In this document: piece after piece, positions 1 to 9,864 of the stretch
How the letters are laid out: each line of letters begins with the position of its first letter
Position numbering within the stretch: position 1 is the first letter of the stretch
NCBI RefSeq assembly: GCF_000382365.1
Contig: NZ_KB908215.1
Span: forward strand, 1 to 64,000
DNA length: 64,000 nt
Source of the DNA: Pannonibacter phragmitetus DSM 14782
GTDB taxonomy: Bacteria > Pseudomonadota > Alphaproteobacteria > Rhizobiales > Stappiaceae
Reading direction: 5' to 3'
Translations under genes and position numbers: made by a program
The notes under the pieces: model-generated
The model's database searches: none
What the model was told of the DNA's origin: nothing
The model's input: only the letters and a program-made list of their open reading frames with translations

Positions 1-848
<848 letters not shown>

Positions 849-1020
849 CGGCGTCGCTCTCTATCTGTTACGCAGTTAGTCGTCAGGTTCGAGGCGGGAC
901 GCTTTCCGGCGGCACCGGCAGCCATCTCAGGCGCCGCGGCCAATACGAATTGCTTCCCGTTCTTTCCAGGACCCTGAGCGAGCGAAGCCCGCACCGGTCA
1001 ATCTGATCGGCACCCAGTGA

Positions 1021-1094
1021 TGGAGCGGGTGAAGGGAATCGAACCCTCGTCATCAGCTTGGAAGGCTGCTGCTCTACCATTGAGCTACACCCGC
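1021..1094 (-). tRNA. tRNA-Gly (anticodon UCC)
   Basis: The minus strand folds into a full cloverleaf: acceptor GCGGGTG, anticodon loop CTTCCAA (anticodon TCC), T-loop TTCGATT and an encoded 3' CCA. It lies between tRNA-Tyr and tuf and is probably processed from the same transcript. Confidence 0.97.
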
Positions 1095-1116
1095 TGACCC
1101 GGACTTCGGGAGACGA

Positions 1117-1201
1117 TGGTGGAGGAGGTTGGATTCGAACCAACGTAGGCTTAGCCAACGGATTTACAGTCCGTCCCCTTTAGCCACTCGGGCACTCCTC
1201 C
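1117..1201 (-). tRNA. tRNA-Tyr (anticodon GUA)
   Basis: This is an 85-nt class II tRNA with a long variable arm. On the minus strand the acceptor is GGAGGAG, the anticodon loop contains GTA, the T-loop is TTCGAAT and the 3' end is encoded CCA. It is the first gene of the tRNA-Tyr, tRNA-Gly, tuf run. Confidence 0.97.
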
Positions 1202-1605
1202 ATTCCGTCGAGCCTCTGTCCGAAGCAGTCAGGATGGCTTCACAGACCGCCCCGTCCAACCGGCCGGGGTGTCCTGTGGCGCGTGTTATGCAGATAGGGT
1301 TCCCTGCTGTCAACGCCGATTTGGATTTCTTTCAAGAAAATTCGCCGTCAGCCGATTTTCCGCTTCGCCGGTTCTGCGGGGCAGCTCCCGCCGCACTAGG
1401 GTTTCCCTGCCCTTCCAGCGGTTTCATGAAGTTTTGCACAGGCTTGGCCGGATATGCGCCGTCTTTGCTGCATTGCGGCGCCTGTCTCCCGGCCGCCTGT
1501 GGATGAAGCCTTCAGCCTGTCACTGCCCGAGAATCTGCAAGCGCAATCGGCCGTGTCAGCCGCCTCCCTCTTCCCCCTCCTGCATATAGAGAGTAGGAGA
1601 GCGGC
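1202..1605. other. Intergenic region between tRNA-Tyr and rlmB
   Basis: About 400 bases lie between two divergent units. It should hold the promoter of the tRNA/tuf unit near its left end and that of rlmB near its right end. The short open frames across it have no family resemblance. I see no convincing RNA or repeat; a purine-rich stretch (GTAGGAGAG) just before 1606 is the rlmB ribosome-binding site. Confidence 0.6.
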
Positions 1606-2430
1606 ATGAGCGAACATTCTTCCGGCCCGCAGCGCGGGCGCCCCTTCACCAGCAAGGCCCGTCCCGGCAAGGGACAGGGCTTCATCAAGCCAGCCCCGCG
1701 CCGCCCCGGCCTGCCGCCGGAGGGTCCTGTGCTGCTTTACGGCCTGCACACCGTGGAAGCCGCCTTCCGCAACCGGGACCGCCGCCGCATCCGTCTCTAT
1801 GCAACGGAGAATGCGGTGAACCGGCTCGAGGAGCGCGGCGTCAAGATTGATGTGCCCGTTGATATCCAGATGCCCCGCGCGCTCGACCGCATGGTCACAC
1901 GCGATGCCGTGCATCAGGGCATGATTCTGGAAGCCGATCCCCTGCCCGCCTATGGGGTGAAGGAACTAAAGGGCGCAAGACTGGTGCTGGCGCTCGATCA
2001 GGTGACCGATCCGCATAATGTCGGCGCCATCCTGCGCTCTGCCGTGGCGCTTGCCGCCGATGCCGTTGTCACCACCGAGCGCCACGCGCCGGAGGAAGGT
2101 TCTGTGCTGGCCAAATCCGCGTCCGGCGCGCTGGACATGATCCGGCACGTGCGGGTGAAGAACCTCGCCAAATTTCTGGAAGAGATGGGTGAGCAGGGCT
2201 TCTTCCGCGTCGCCCTCGACAGCGACGGCCCGGCGACACTGGAAGAAACCACCTTCGGCAGCAAGACCGTGCTGGTGCTGGGCTCTGAGGGCAAGGGCGT
2301 GCGCCCCGGCGTGCGCGCCGCCTGCGACACCACGGCCCGTCTCGATATGCCGGGCGAAATCCGCTCGCTCAACGTGTCCAATGCCGCCGTTCTGTCACTC
2401 TATCTGGCCCGGAGCAAGATGGGGCTTTGA
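1606..2430 (+). CDS. rlmB: 23S rRNA (guanosine-2'-O-)-methyltransferase RlmB (SpoU family)
   Basis: This 274-residue SPOUT enzyme methylates the ribose of a guanosine in the peptidyl-transferase region of 23S rRNA (G2251 in E. coli), using S-adenosylmethionine. The first 40 residues are a basic, disordered extension common in alphaproteobacterial members. A substrate-binding domain follows (LYGLHTVEAAF). The C-terminal half carries the three SpoU motifs: HNVGAILRSA, LVLGSEGKGVR and SLNVSNAAVLSLY. The last two form the trefoil-knot cofactor site. The ATG follows a GGAGAG ribosome-binding site. Members of this family also modify tRNA (TrmH), but the length and N-terminal domain favour RlmB. Confidence 0.93.
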   Translation: MSEHSSGPQRGRPFTSKARPGKGQGFIKPAPRRPGLPPEGPVLLYGLHTVEAAFRNRDRRRIRLYATENAVNRLEERGVKIDVPVDIQMPRALDRMVTRDAVHQGMILEADPLPAYGVKELKGARLVLALDQVTDPHNVGAILRSAVALAADAVVTTERHAPEEGSVLAKSASGALDMIRHVRVKNLAKFLEEMGEQGFFRVALDSDGPATLEETTFGSKTVLVLGSEGKGVRPGVRAACDTTARLDMPGEIRSLNVSNAAVLSLYLARSKMGL

Positions 2431-2435
2431 TCGTC

Positions 2436-2460
2436 TTGCGCGGGAGGCTCTCCCGCGCAA
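2436..2460. terminator. Terminator-like hairpin between convergent genes
   Basis: A perfect 11-bp stem (TTGCGCGGGAG) with a GCT loop follows the rlmB stop codon and precedes the stop of the convergent hypothetical gene. There is no clear T-run, so termination on either strand is inferred from stem strength and position. Confidence 0.6.
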
Positions 2461-2477
2461 ACATTCTGTAGCTGATC

Positions 2478-2972
2478 TTATGCGGCCTGCTGATGGGCCG
2501 CGCTGCGCCTGTGCAGGAGGCCGGCCAGCCGGTCCGCCTCCAGCAGCACCCGGTTTGCCGGGCCGCCCTCGCACAGGATCATCGCATCGATCAGCGCCGG
2601 ATGCACCGGGTCGGCCAGCGCGGCACGGACCATGGCCAGCACCCTGCCCTCCTGATCCGACAGGCTTGTGCGGCAGCAGGGGCAGCCCGGATCCCGGAAG
2701 CGGAACGTGGTCTGGCGCACGGCGCGGATGGCCCGCATCAATCGCATCACCCCCACCGCAACTTCCCCGCCCAGACTTGCGCCAAACCCGGCCTGCGCCG
2801 TCAGCAGCGCCTGCTCCCAGGCCTGACTCTGCGGCCGGGCATAGGACAGGCAGATCAGCCGCAGCACCTGCACCACCGTCTGCTCGTCGGGCGAAAGCAC
2901 ACTGACCGCCCCGCCCGGACAGGAAGAGGCCTGCGGGTGCGCGTCTGCGGTCTTGCGGGGCTCGGTGCTCAT
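2478..2972 (-). CDS. Hypothetical protein with a CPCC motif
   Basis: This 164-residue soluble protein matches no family I recognise. The first 25 residues look disordered. The middle is mostly alanine- and leucine-rich helix. A Cys-Pro-Cys-Cys cluster in GCPCCRTSLSDQE at about residues 95-110 could bind metal or be redox-active; a further Cys lies at about residue 132. It stands alone, convergent with rlmB and about 70 bases upstream of the next minus-strand gene, the monooxygenase. Base composition matches its neighbours and codon use looks normal, so it is probably a real, taxonomically restricted gene. The ribosome-binding site (AGAAAG) is weak. Confidence 0.6.
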   Translation of the reverse strand: MSTEPRKTADAHPQASSCPGGAVSVLSPDEQTVVQVLRLICLSYARPQSQAWEQALLTAQAGFGASLGGEVAVGVMRLMRAIRAVRQTTFRFRDPGCPCCRTSLSDQEGRVLAMVRAALADPVHPALIDAMILCEGGPANRVLLEADRLAGLLHRRSAAHQQAA

Positions 2973-3043
2973 GGTGCTTTCTGCCTTGTCACGCGTCAGC
3001 CTTCACGGCACGCGGTGTTTGTTTCCGGTGAAATGACCCGGCC

Positions 3044-3358
3044 TCAGGCGCCGGTCACGGCCTCGAAGCCCTCGAAGCGCGGCGGACCGGCGTAGAGGTC
3101 CTTGTTGGAACCGGCATTGCGATGCGCCTCGCGGAACTGCTCGGACTTGGTCCAGGCCAGAAAATCCTCACGGCTTTCCCAGACCGTGTGGGACGCATAG
3201 AGCGTGATGCCCTCATCCTCATCAGCCGCCCCTTTGAGCAGATGAAAGGTCCTGAAGCCCTTCATCTCGTCGAGGCGCGAATCCCGGCCCTTCCACACGG
3301 CCTCGAAAGCCTCTTCCTGACCAGCCTTCACCTTGAAGCGGTTCATTGCCACAAACAT
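3044..3358 (-). CDS. Antibiotic-biosynthesis monooxygenase (ABM) family protein, haem-degrading type
   Basis: This is a single ABM ferredoxin-like domain of 104 residues. The family includes IsdG/HmuQ/HmuD-type enzymes that open the haem ring to release iron. MNRFKVKAGQEEAFEAVW is the first strand and helix; the core carries FRTFHLLKG and TLYASHTVWESREDFLAWT, where IsdG-like enzymes place the Asn/Trp/His haem-cleaving residues. The start at 3358 is preceded by AGGGAGAG; a longer in-frame opening to 3523 lacks support. A TGA-N9-TCA element upstream is the signature of iron regulation in rhizobia, which supports a haem-iron role. Other ABM proteins are quinol monooxygenases, so the substrate is inferred. 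Confidence 0.75.
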   Translation of the reverse strand: MFVAMNRFKVKAGQEEAFEAVWKGRDSRLDEMKGFRTFHLLKGAADEDEGITLYASHTVWESREDFLAWTKSEQFREAHRNAGSNKDLYAGPPRFEGFEAVTGA

Positions 3359-3413
3359 GCATCTCTCCCTGCGCAGCCGCCCGGACAGTCTTTTGCGGGC
3401 GGCACAAAATACC

Positions 3414-3428
3414 TGAGTAGATAATTCA
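3414..3428. promoter_or_regulatory. Candidate iron-responsive operator (RirA type, TGA-N9-TCA)
   Basis: The sequence reads TGAGTAGATAATTCA, an exact match to the palindromic TGA-N9-TCA iron-responsive operator described for RirA in Rhizobium. It lies 56 bp upstream of the monooxygenase start, in an AT-rich stretch where a promoter is expected. The motif is short and can occur by chance; position and target function are what give it weight. Confidence 0.6.
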
Positions 3429-3548
3429 TATTTACAGGCAGGCCGCAGGTCAAGCCCCGGTCCTGCGGCCCGCCGCCGCGCAAGACGGTTTCGCCGGTGG
3501 AGAACCTGCCAGCCTCTTGGCAAGGCGGGCCGGTCATGCTAGATCGCA

Positions 3549-3568
3549 TGTAATGTTATTACATTATA
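3549..3568. promoter_or_regulatory. Zur-type operator upstream of the COG0523 GTPase
   Basis: A perfect palindrome TAATGT-TATT-ACATTA spans 3551-3566, 35 bp before the ATG at 3601. It matches the alphaproteobacterial Zur box pattern (GTAATGTTAT-N-ACATTAC) closely. Because Zur represses zinc-scarcity genes, this predicts that the downstream GTPase is induced by zinc limitation. Confidence 0.75.
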
Positions 3569-3600
3569 AGAGCACCACTCCAGACCCACACGAGCGAACC

Positions 3601-4806
<1,206 letters not shown>

Positions 4807-4937
4807 CATCATCTCCGGCGGGGCCACATTCCACCCCGCCGGGTATTCCTCTTCTTTCCGGCCATTCCTCATCAGTGGAAAAATTGCATCAAGGCGGATG
4901 CACATCCGCCAAACCCATGCTAAAAGCCGCGAAAGAT

Positions 4938-5013
4938 GCCGGTATAGCTCAGCAGGTAGAGCACCTGATTTGTAATCAGGGGGTCACGGGTTCGAACCCT
5001 GTTGCCGGCACCA
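4938..5013 (+). tRNA. tRNA-Thr (anticodon UGU), integration target
   Basis: This is a 76-nt cloverleaf with acceptor GCCGGTA, anticodon loop TTTGTAA (anticodon TGT), T-loop TTCGAAC and encoded CCA. Its 3' half, from 4967 onward, is duplicated at 14905. It is therefore the attachment site of the following element, which regenerates an intact tRNA on integration. Confidence 0.97.
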
Positions 5014-5023
5014 TATTTTTCAA
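4967..5023. repeat. Left attachment-site direct repeat of the tRNA-Thr element
   Basis: These 57 bases run from inside the tRNA-Thr anticodon stem, through the CCA, to CATATTTTTCAA. They are identical to 14905-14961. After one mismatch, six more bases (CACTTA) also match. This is the classic signature of site-specific integration into a tRNA 3' end. Confidence 0.95.
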
Positions 5024-5144
5024 GCACTTAGCGCCATTCCAACTCATACCCCGACAGCCAATATAAGCAATATATAAACACTGCGCGGCCTTTCCCTCTC
5101 CCTTCACGCTGATTCTCTCTTTTCTCTATTTCAATAAAGAAAGG

Positions 5145-5234
5145 CCGTCATCGTCGTCATGGCCGTCATTTCCGTTTGATTTCAAACGCTTAGTAATTGA
5201 CAGGCGTTGTCATCGGTCGTCATTCGGTCGTCAT
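5145..5234. repeat. GTCAT repeat array, candidate integrase arm-type sites (left)
   Basis: GTCAT occurs at 5147, 5156, 5165, 5209, 5219 and 5230, the first three at exact 9-bp spacing in the context GGCCGTCAT. The same units appear in inverted orientation (ATGAC, again at 9-bp spacing) near the other end at 14603-14688. Mirror-image short repeats flanking an element are typical of arm-type binding sites. Confidence 0.6.
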
Positions 5235-5358
5235 CGCGCCGCGCACAAAACAGCCCAGCGCCTCGCTCATGAGTTGCAACTTTAGCGCCGATGACAGAAT
5301 AAGCCGTTGGTTTCTTTAGAAGTTTAGGCTTTGTGTTTAGTGTGAGGCTGGCGGCGGC

Positions 5359-5405
5359 TCGGGGTCTTTCCGCCCGTGGGAGCCTCAGGGCTTTGTACGG
5401 TCCCT
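5359..5405. repeat. Duplicated block, copy 1
   Basis: TCGGGGTCTTTCCGCCCGTG begins at 5359, and after a 16-base divergent spacer TACGGTCCCT begins at 5396. The same two blocks with the same spacing recur at 11496-11542. Both copies lie downstream of a leftward gene (resolvase; XRE regulator). Confidence 0.75.
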
Positions 5406-5567
5406 AAGACCGGGGGGCCTTACTAAAGCCTCCTCCCCCTGCCGGTCAGCTGCGGCAGCGTGCTGCAATGAGTGGAAGGGGGCGCGGGAGAAGGGATGGA
5501 CGCAGAAAAGAAAACCCGCCCCAGGCAGGGACGGGAACAACGGGAAGTCAGCGCAGTGGGGCGACGA

Positions 5568-6110
5568 CTAGACGCCCAGCGCCCGGTAGACGCTGGCCCG
5601 GCCAATGCCAAGACGGGCGGCAATCTCAGTAGCGCCCACTCCTTCAGCAGCCAGTGCTTTGACAGCTTGTGCATCTACGGACGGCTTGCGCCCCTTGTAG
5701 ACGCCTGCGGCCTTAGCCTTGGCAATGCCTTCCATCTGCCGTTCCCGGCGAAGGCTTGTCTCGAACTCAGCGAACACACCCAGCATGTCAAAGAAGGCCT
5801 TGCCTGCTGCGGTGCTGGTGTCGATGGGCTGTTCAGTTGCCTTCAGCGCAACACCACGGGCCTTCAGCTGCTTGGCAATGTCCTGCAGGTCTGCGATGGA
5901 CCGGGCCAAGCGGTCAACACGGGTGACCATGAGCGTGTCCCCCGGCCTCAGGAAGGCAAGCAACGTGTCCAGTTCCTGCCGCCCTTCGCGGGAAGTACCG
6001 GACGCCTTCTCTTCCCGCACAATCTCACAGCCTGCCGCCCTCAGGGCCTCAACCTGAATGGTCAAGTCCTGATCCTGTGTGCTCACACGGGCATATCCAT
6101 AAACGGCCAT
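5568..6110 (-). CDS. Serine recombinase, resolvase/invertase family (TnpR/ParA-type resolvase)
   Basis: This small serine resolvase has 180 residues from the ATG at 6110. The N-terminal catalytic domain opens YGYARVSTQDQ with nucleophile Ser10 and Arg8. The Arg pair in TRVDRLARS and the long E helix (DMLGVFAEFETSLRRERQ) follow. The C-terminal helix-turn-helix is ATEIAARLGIGRASVYRAL. An upstream GTG at 6119 is in frame, but AGAGG sits at good distance from the ATG at 6110. The DNA immediately upstream contains res-like inverted repeats, so the likely job is resolving multimers of the excised, replicating element rather than integrating it. Invertase function is possible but no invertible segment is seen. 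Confidence 0.9.
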   Translation of the reverse strand: MAVYGYARVSTQDQDLTIQVEALRAAGCEIVREEKASGTSREGRQELDTLLAFLRPGDTLMVTRVDRLARSIADLQDIAKQLKARGVALKATEQPIDTSTAAGKAFFDMLGVFAEFETSLRRERQMEGIAKAKAAGVYKGRKPSVDAQAVKALAAEGVGATEIAARLGIGRASVYRALGV

Positions 6111-6122
6111 CCTGATCACCTC

Positions 6123-6240
6123 TGTCTCAATAGGGTCTAGACCATGGATGGATACCGTCTCATAATTTCCAAGTCAACCCTATTGAGGCAGCCCTAACGT
6201 CTCACAGTTCTGCCTCTCAGGGGTATACCCAACTGAGACA
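6123..6240. promoter_or_regulatory. Candidate res site with three resolvase-binding subsites
   Basis: Half-sites of the form TGTCTCA...GGGT and ACCC..TGAGACA recur three times. One starts with TGTCTCAATAGGGT at 6123 (putative subsite III). A 34-bp unit at 6157-6190 ends ACCCTATTGAGGCA (putative II). A 30-bp imperfect palindrome at 6211-6240 is centred on GGGTATACCC (putative I, with a TA core). The order III-II-I away from the resolvase gene and the 34-bp middle unit match the Tn3/gamma-delta res plan. The resolvase promoter should overlap, giving autoregulation. Confidence 0.7.
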
Positions 6241-6246
6241 TAGGCG

Positions 6247-8496
6247 TTACAGCCATGATATGAGAATCGTTCGGCTTCCCGCCGCCCGTCGCTTCTCAAC
6301 CGCTATGCCCTTGGCCCGCAGAAGCGGGGCGGCACGAGCCACGGCATCGCCCAGCGTATTCGGCTTGAGCGGCAGGAACTTTCCTCCCGTGGCATCTTCC
6401 GCGCCCAGCCGCGTCAGGGCAGCAAGCAAAGCCGTTGCCGTCCCCTCCCAACGCCCGGTCGGGTGTTCCTCCCGCATCAGGCGCTCAATCGCCACGGCCA
6501 CAGGGTCACCTTCAAAAACGGCTTCGGCCGTTTCTCGCCTGTTCGCTTCGTACGCGGCCATAAACTCGCCAGCCATCCAGCCCAAGCCCGGTTCCGCAGC
6601 CGCCATCAGCCGGGCGAAGTCTGCCATGCGCGGCGCACGTTCCAGCTTGGTTGCATCGTACCGCCGGACAGCCGCCGCGACCGCATCGAGCAACGCCCCG
6701 ATAATGCCAGGGCGCACGGCCTCCCACGCCGCCCAGAAATCATCTTCAGACTGCCGGGCGGTTTCATCAATCCTCAGAAGGCGCACAGTTAGCGACCGGT
6801 CCGCCATATCGGCCCGCCCGGTAAGCGAGGGTATACCGTTGACGAGTACCGGCCGCGATCCGGCAAACCAGAACGGTTCAGCATCGGAGTGCAGCTTACG
6901 CGTCAGAAAGCCACTGCCAGTGGACAGACGGCAGACGGAATCCGAAAACCAGTTCTCGACCTTGGAGAGGTTGTCAAAGGACAAAACGTGCGACGATATC
7001 GCCATCGTGAAGAGATCGCGCTCGTCTTTCGGCTGTGCCAGCCCGGAGACTGCCGAAGGGTCTACTAAGCCCCGCAGCAGACGCGCCATTGTCGATTTGC
7101 CGGAACCCTGTTCACCACCCAGGGCAAGCACCGGAAACGCACTGCCGCGCCCCCAGAGGGCCGCGACGAGCCAGGCAACGATTAGCCTGAAGTCACCGTC
7201 ATCAGCGTTGATGAAAACACGCAGTTCCTCAATCAAATGCCCGGCTTCCGGCTCCGGAAGGGCATGCATCGTTTCGCCCCGTAAAAATTTCACAGCAGGA
7301 CGGGCGACGACTTCCCAGCCACCCGCCGTGATCCGAACCGCCCGCCAGGCGTCGTCGCATAGGTCCAACCAACAGGCTTGCCCGTCCCATGCCGTGCGCA
7401 AAAACGTCTTGTGACAGGGGCCGTCCTCGATGGCCCGAACCTGAAGCACTCGCAGCGCGTCGGCCAGCATCTGCCCCGCAGGCGCGTTGCCGGTCGCGCG
7501 GTAGAACTGACCAGCTGCCCAGCGCGCAAACGCGGCACTATCGAGCCGCCAATGCTCCAAATGCCCGTTCACTGGCACCGTCGCGAACCCGACCTTCTCC
7601 GGCGAATGCCACAGGTCCGCTGCGTCCAGTGACGCAAGGAAGGCATCCCGCTTCGGCGGGTTCTTGCGTTCCCGGCGCTTGCCGCGCCCCCCTTGCTTCG
7701 CAGTGTCGGCAAGGCTGTCCGGGGCTGTCTCGGGAGCCGTCTCCGGCGCTGGGCGCATGGCTGCATCAACTGGCGCAAAATCATTCCCCGATGGCGCGGG
7801 CGCTACTTCTTTAGCGGCCCGGATGAGATCGAGAACTTTAGCCGGGTTCAACCCTTCTTCTTTAGCGTCTGCTGCGTCCCACCCCTTCGTTACGCCCTGT
7901 GGCGGCACGATCACACGAACCGAGATAGCCCCCGCCGCCAGGGCGAGCCGTGCCACTTCGTCGGCGTAGGCTTGGCCCGGCGCGTCGGCGTCCGGCCAGA
8001 TGACCACCGCCCGCCCAGCCAAGGGCGACCAGTCAGACTTCGCTGCCGCCTTGCCGCCGCCGCTAGATGTGGTGGCTACATGGTCCGGCAACAACGCTGC
8101 TGCCGCGTCTGCTGCCTTCTCACCTTCCGTCACGATGACGAGCGAAGCAGGGCGCTGGGCGAGCCGGTCAAGGCCGTATAGCGGCCGGTTTTCGGGGATT
8201 GCCGCCCAACGCCAGCCCTCGCGCCCAGATGCATTCCGGCACCATGTCAGGGGGAGGACATCCTTTCCGCCGTCCGGCTTTTCGAACCGGGCCACGAGGG
8301 CGAGAACCGCGCCCGCTGAATCGCGGTACGTCCAAACGGCGGACGGCCTGCCTTTCGTGGGGTGCTCCTTTGGCGGATTCGGCGCGCTGGGCGGCACAGG
8401 CAGCACCGGAAGCCAGGCAGGAACCGACGCCGGAGCCACAGGAGCCGGGGCCGGGCTGGCGCCGCCGGAGATCGGGGCGAAGGGGTCAATCGTCAT
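6247..8496 (-). CDS. Toprim/P-loop helicase protein (mobile-element primase-helicase)
   Basis: This is the replication protein of the element, about 750 residues. A proline-rich N-terminus leads to a domain with WTYRDSAGAVLALVARFEKPDG. A Toprim fold follows (VIVTEGEKAADAA, then VIWPDADAPGQAY), the metal-binding core of primases. The second half carries an SF3/D5-like ATPase with Walker A GGEQGSGKST, Walker B HVLSFDNL and SLTGRADMADRSLTVRL. Two ATGs (8502, 8496) are in frame; both lie inside the 3' end of the preceding gene, so translation is coupled. The predicted role is priming and unwinding at the element's origin. The zinc-binding part of a normal primase is absent here and may be supplied by the upstream genes. 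Confidence 0.85.
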   Translation of the reverse strand: MTIDPFAPISGGASPAPAPVAPASVPAWLPVLPVPPSAPNPPKEHPTKGRPSAVWTYRDSAGAVLALVARFEKPDGGKDVLPLTWCRNASGREGWRWAAIPENRPLYGLDRLAQRPASLVIVTEGEKAADAAAALLPDHVATTSSGGGKAAAKSDWSPLAGRAVVIWPDADAPGQAYADEVARLALAAGAISVRVIVPPQGVTKGWDAADAKEEGLNPAKVLDLIRAAKEVAPAPSGNDFAPVDAAMRPAPETAPETAPDSLADTAKQGGRGKRRERKNPPKRDAFLASLDAADLWHSPEKVGFATVPVNGHLEHWRLDSAAFARWAAGQFYRATGNAPAGQMLADALRVLQVRAIEDGPCHKTFLRTAWDGQACWLDLCDDAWRAVRITAGGWEVVARPAVKFLRGETMHALPEPEAGHLIEELRVFINADDGDFRLIVAWLVAALWGRGSAFPVLALGGEQGSGKSTMARLLRGLVDPSAVSGLAQPKDERDLFTMAISSHVLSFDNLSKVENWFSDSVCRLSTGSGFLTRKLHSDAEPFWFAGSRPVLVNGIPSLTGRADMADRSLTVRLLRIDETARQSEDDFWAAWEAVRPGIIGALLDAVAAAVRRYDATKLERAPRMADFARLMAAAEPGLGWMAGEFMAAYEANRRETAEAVFEGDPVAVAIERLMREEHPTGRWEGTATALLAALTRLGAEDATGGKFLPLKPNTLGDAVARAAPLLRAKGIAVEKRRAAGSRTILISWL

Positions 8497-8797
8497 AGGC
8501 ATTCACCCCCAGCATACCAGCCACCTTTTCCGCCGCTTCCGGCTGTTTCAGGTCGAAGAGGAACGCCGCGAGGGCGACAAGATCGCGCCCGCCATCACCT
8601 GTCGCAAAGTCGGCCCACTTTCCTGTCGTGAGGTTCACTTTCAACGAGCCGTGCCGCTTGTCGCCCCGTTTTGGGTTCCGGGCCACCCACTCGACGCCCT
8701 CGCGCCGTCCGTCCGGGAGCCATCGGCTAACAATTCCCGGCGCGGCAGCCAGCGCCGCGCTCGCCACCCGTTCGAAGTTGATGCGGCGGCGCCTCAT
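8486..8797 (-). CDS. Small primase-associated protein of the replication module
   Basis: This 103-residue protein is encoded between the 356-residue zinc-motif protein and the Toprim-helicase. It overlaps the former by four bases (ATGA) and the latter's start by about 11-17 bases. The stretch SLKVNLTTGKWADFATGDGGRDLVALAAFLF resembles the segment that follows the zinc finger in phage and plasmid primases (WxDFATGDxGGDLVxL). This looks like part of a primase split onto its own gene. The N-terminus is basic (MRRRRINFERV). That it acts in a complex with its two neighbours is inferred from coupling and motif content. Confidence 0.75.
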   Translation of the reverse strand: MRRRRINFERVASAALAAAPGIVSRWLPDGRREGVEWVARNPKRGDKRHGSLKVNLTTGKWADFATGDGGRDLVALAAFLFDLKQPEAAEKVAGMLGVNAYDD

Positions 8798-9864
8798 GCT
8801 TCGTCGCCTTCTCTGGCGAAAAATGCAGGCGCAGTAACTTCAGTGAGCCCCTGCGCAAGTCGTCCTCTTTCCTCGCCCGGAAGATCGAGGCCCAGAGCTG
8901 TCGTGAGGATTCTTTCCGCCCACCAGCCCCCCTCCACGCCGGAGACAAGGCCCAGGAGCGACAACACATCGCGCCCATGGGCCCGCACCCTGGCTCCGCC
9001 GAGATCGAACCGGCCAACCCAACGCCCGCCCCGCAGAACTGAAAACCGTACCCCCGCACGGGCATTGTTGTAGAAGAATGACCCTTCCGAAGATTCCCCA
9101 CGCGGAAACAGCGCCTCAAGCAGTTCGCGCATCAAAGGGTGCAATGCCGCGCCGGGCGGCGACTTCGACAAAGCCCAGAGGGCCTCAGGGCGCAAACCGG
9201 CCACCACAGGCAGCAGAGTCCCTGTGTGCAGGTCGAAGAAATCCCGCAAAGCCGCACGGCTCAAGCCCGAGACGCGGAAGCCCGTAAAAGCCTCCAGCAG
9301 CTCCGCCGCATAGAGGCCGCCGGAGCTGCCAGCGAGCGAAGCGAGCAGCCCCAGCAGCCCGCCACTATGCTGGAGAGAACGCCCGCCCGCTTCCTCCGCT
9401 GGCATCCAAAACCAGCTGCCGGGTGCTGAAATCTCGACGCGCCCCAAACCATCGCAGTTAAACTCAATCAGCTGGACGCGCCAGGGCGAGCGGCTGCACT
9501 TCCGCACGTCCAGCGCAACAGCAATTAGCGACCTCATGAGAGGCGCAAAATGCCGTTCCGCCGGATGCAACCGGGCAAGAAGATTCACCACTGAGAGCGG
9601 CGCAAAACTGCGTTGAGCGGCCTTGACAGAGGAAAATTCCGCGCCTTCACGCGGCATCAGCCGGTACTGACCGGGCCGCATTTTGATCGCGTAGGCGCTG
9701 CTGCACCCCGCCACGCGCCAGCCCTCCCCGGCCCCGTGGCGATGGCTGCTGCCGCACCACGGGCAAGGCGCAGTCACCAGCCCCTTGCCAACTTTCACGG
9801 CCTCAAGCTCAACGCCGGAGAAGCCCAGGAACCGGGCAAAGTCTTCAAACTCGGCAGCACTCAT
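8794..9864 (-). CDS. Hypothetical protein with N-terminal zinc-ribbon-like motif, replication module
   Basis: The protein has 356 residues. Residues 25-55 contain APCPWCGSSHRHGAGEGW followed by a Cys in AGCSS, arranged like a CHC2-type primase zinc finger. The remainder is mixed alpha/beta with several Trp and Gly clusters and no motif I can assign. It overlaps the upstream helix-turn-helix gene and the downstream 103-residue gene by ATGA in both cases, so the four genes are translated as one coupled unit. It may supply the DNA- or origin-recognition finger missing from the Toprim-helicase. The function is inferred from position and the Cys/His pattern only. Confidence 0.65.
   Translation of the reverse strand: MSAAEFEDFARFLGFSGVELEAVKVGKGLVTAPCPWCGSSHRHGAGEGWRVAGCSSAYAIKMRPGQYRLMPREGAEFSSVKAAQRSFAPLSVVNLLARLHPAERHFAPLMRSLIAVALDVRKCSRSPWRVQLIEFNCDGLGRVEISAPGSWFWMPAEEAGGRSLQHSGGLLGLLASLAGSSGGLYAAELLEAFTGFRVSGLSRAALRDFFDLHTGTLLPVVAGLRPEALWALSKSPPGAALHPLMRELLEALFPRGESSEGSFFYNNARAGVRFSVLRGGRWVGRFDLGGARVRAHGRDVLSLLGLVSGVEGGWWAERILTTALGLDLPGEERGRLAQGLTEVTAPAFFAREGDEA

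Larger units (their letters stand above)
5024..5567. other. Left-end non-coding region of the element
   Basis: No gene is supported here. It contains a pyrimidine-rich stretch (5090-5130), an array of GTCAT repeats (5145-5234) and one copy of a duplicated block (5359-5405). A region rich in short direct repeats next to an attachment site usually serves integrase and excisionase binding. Confidence 0.6.

Noticed and set aside
5568-6110. Serine recombinase as a DNA invertase or transposon resolvase of a Tn3 element
   Set aside because: No transposase, terminal inverted repeats or invertible segment is seen nearby; the adjacent res-like region favours multimer resolution.
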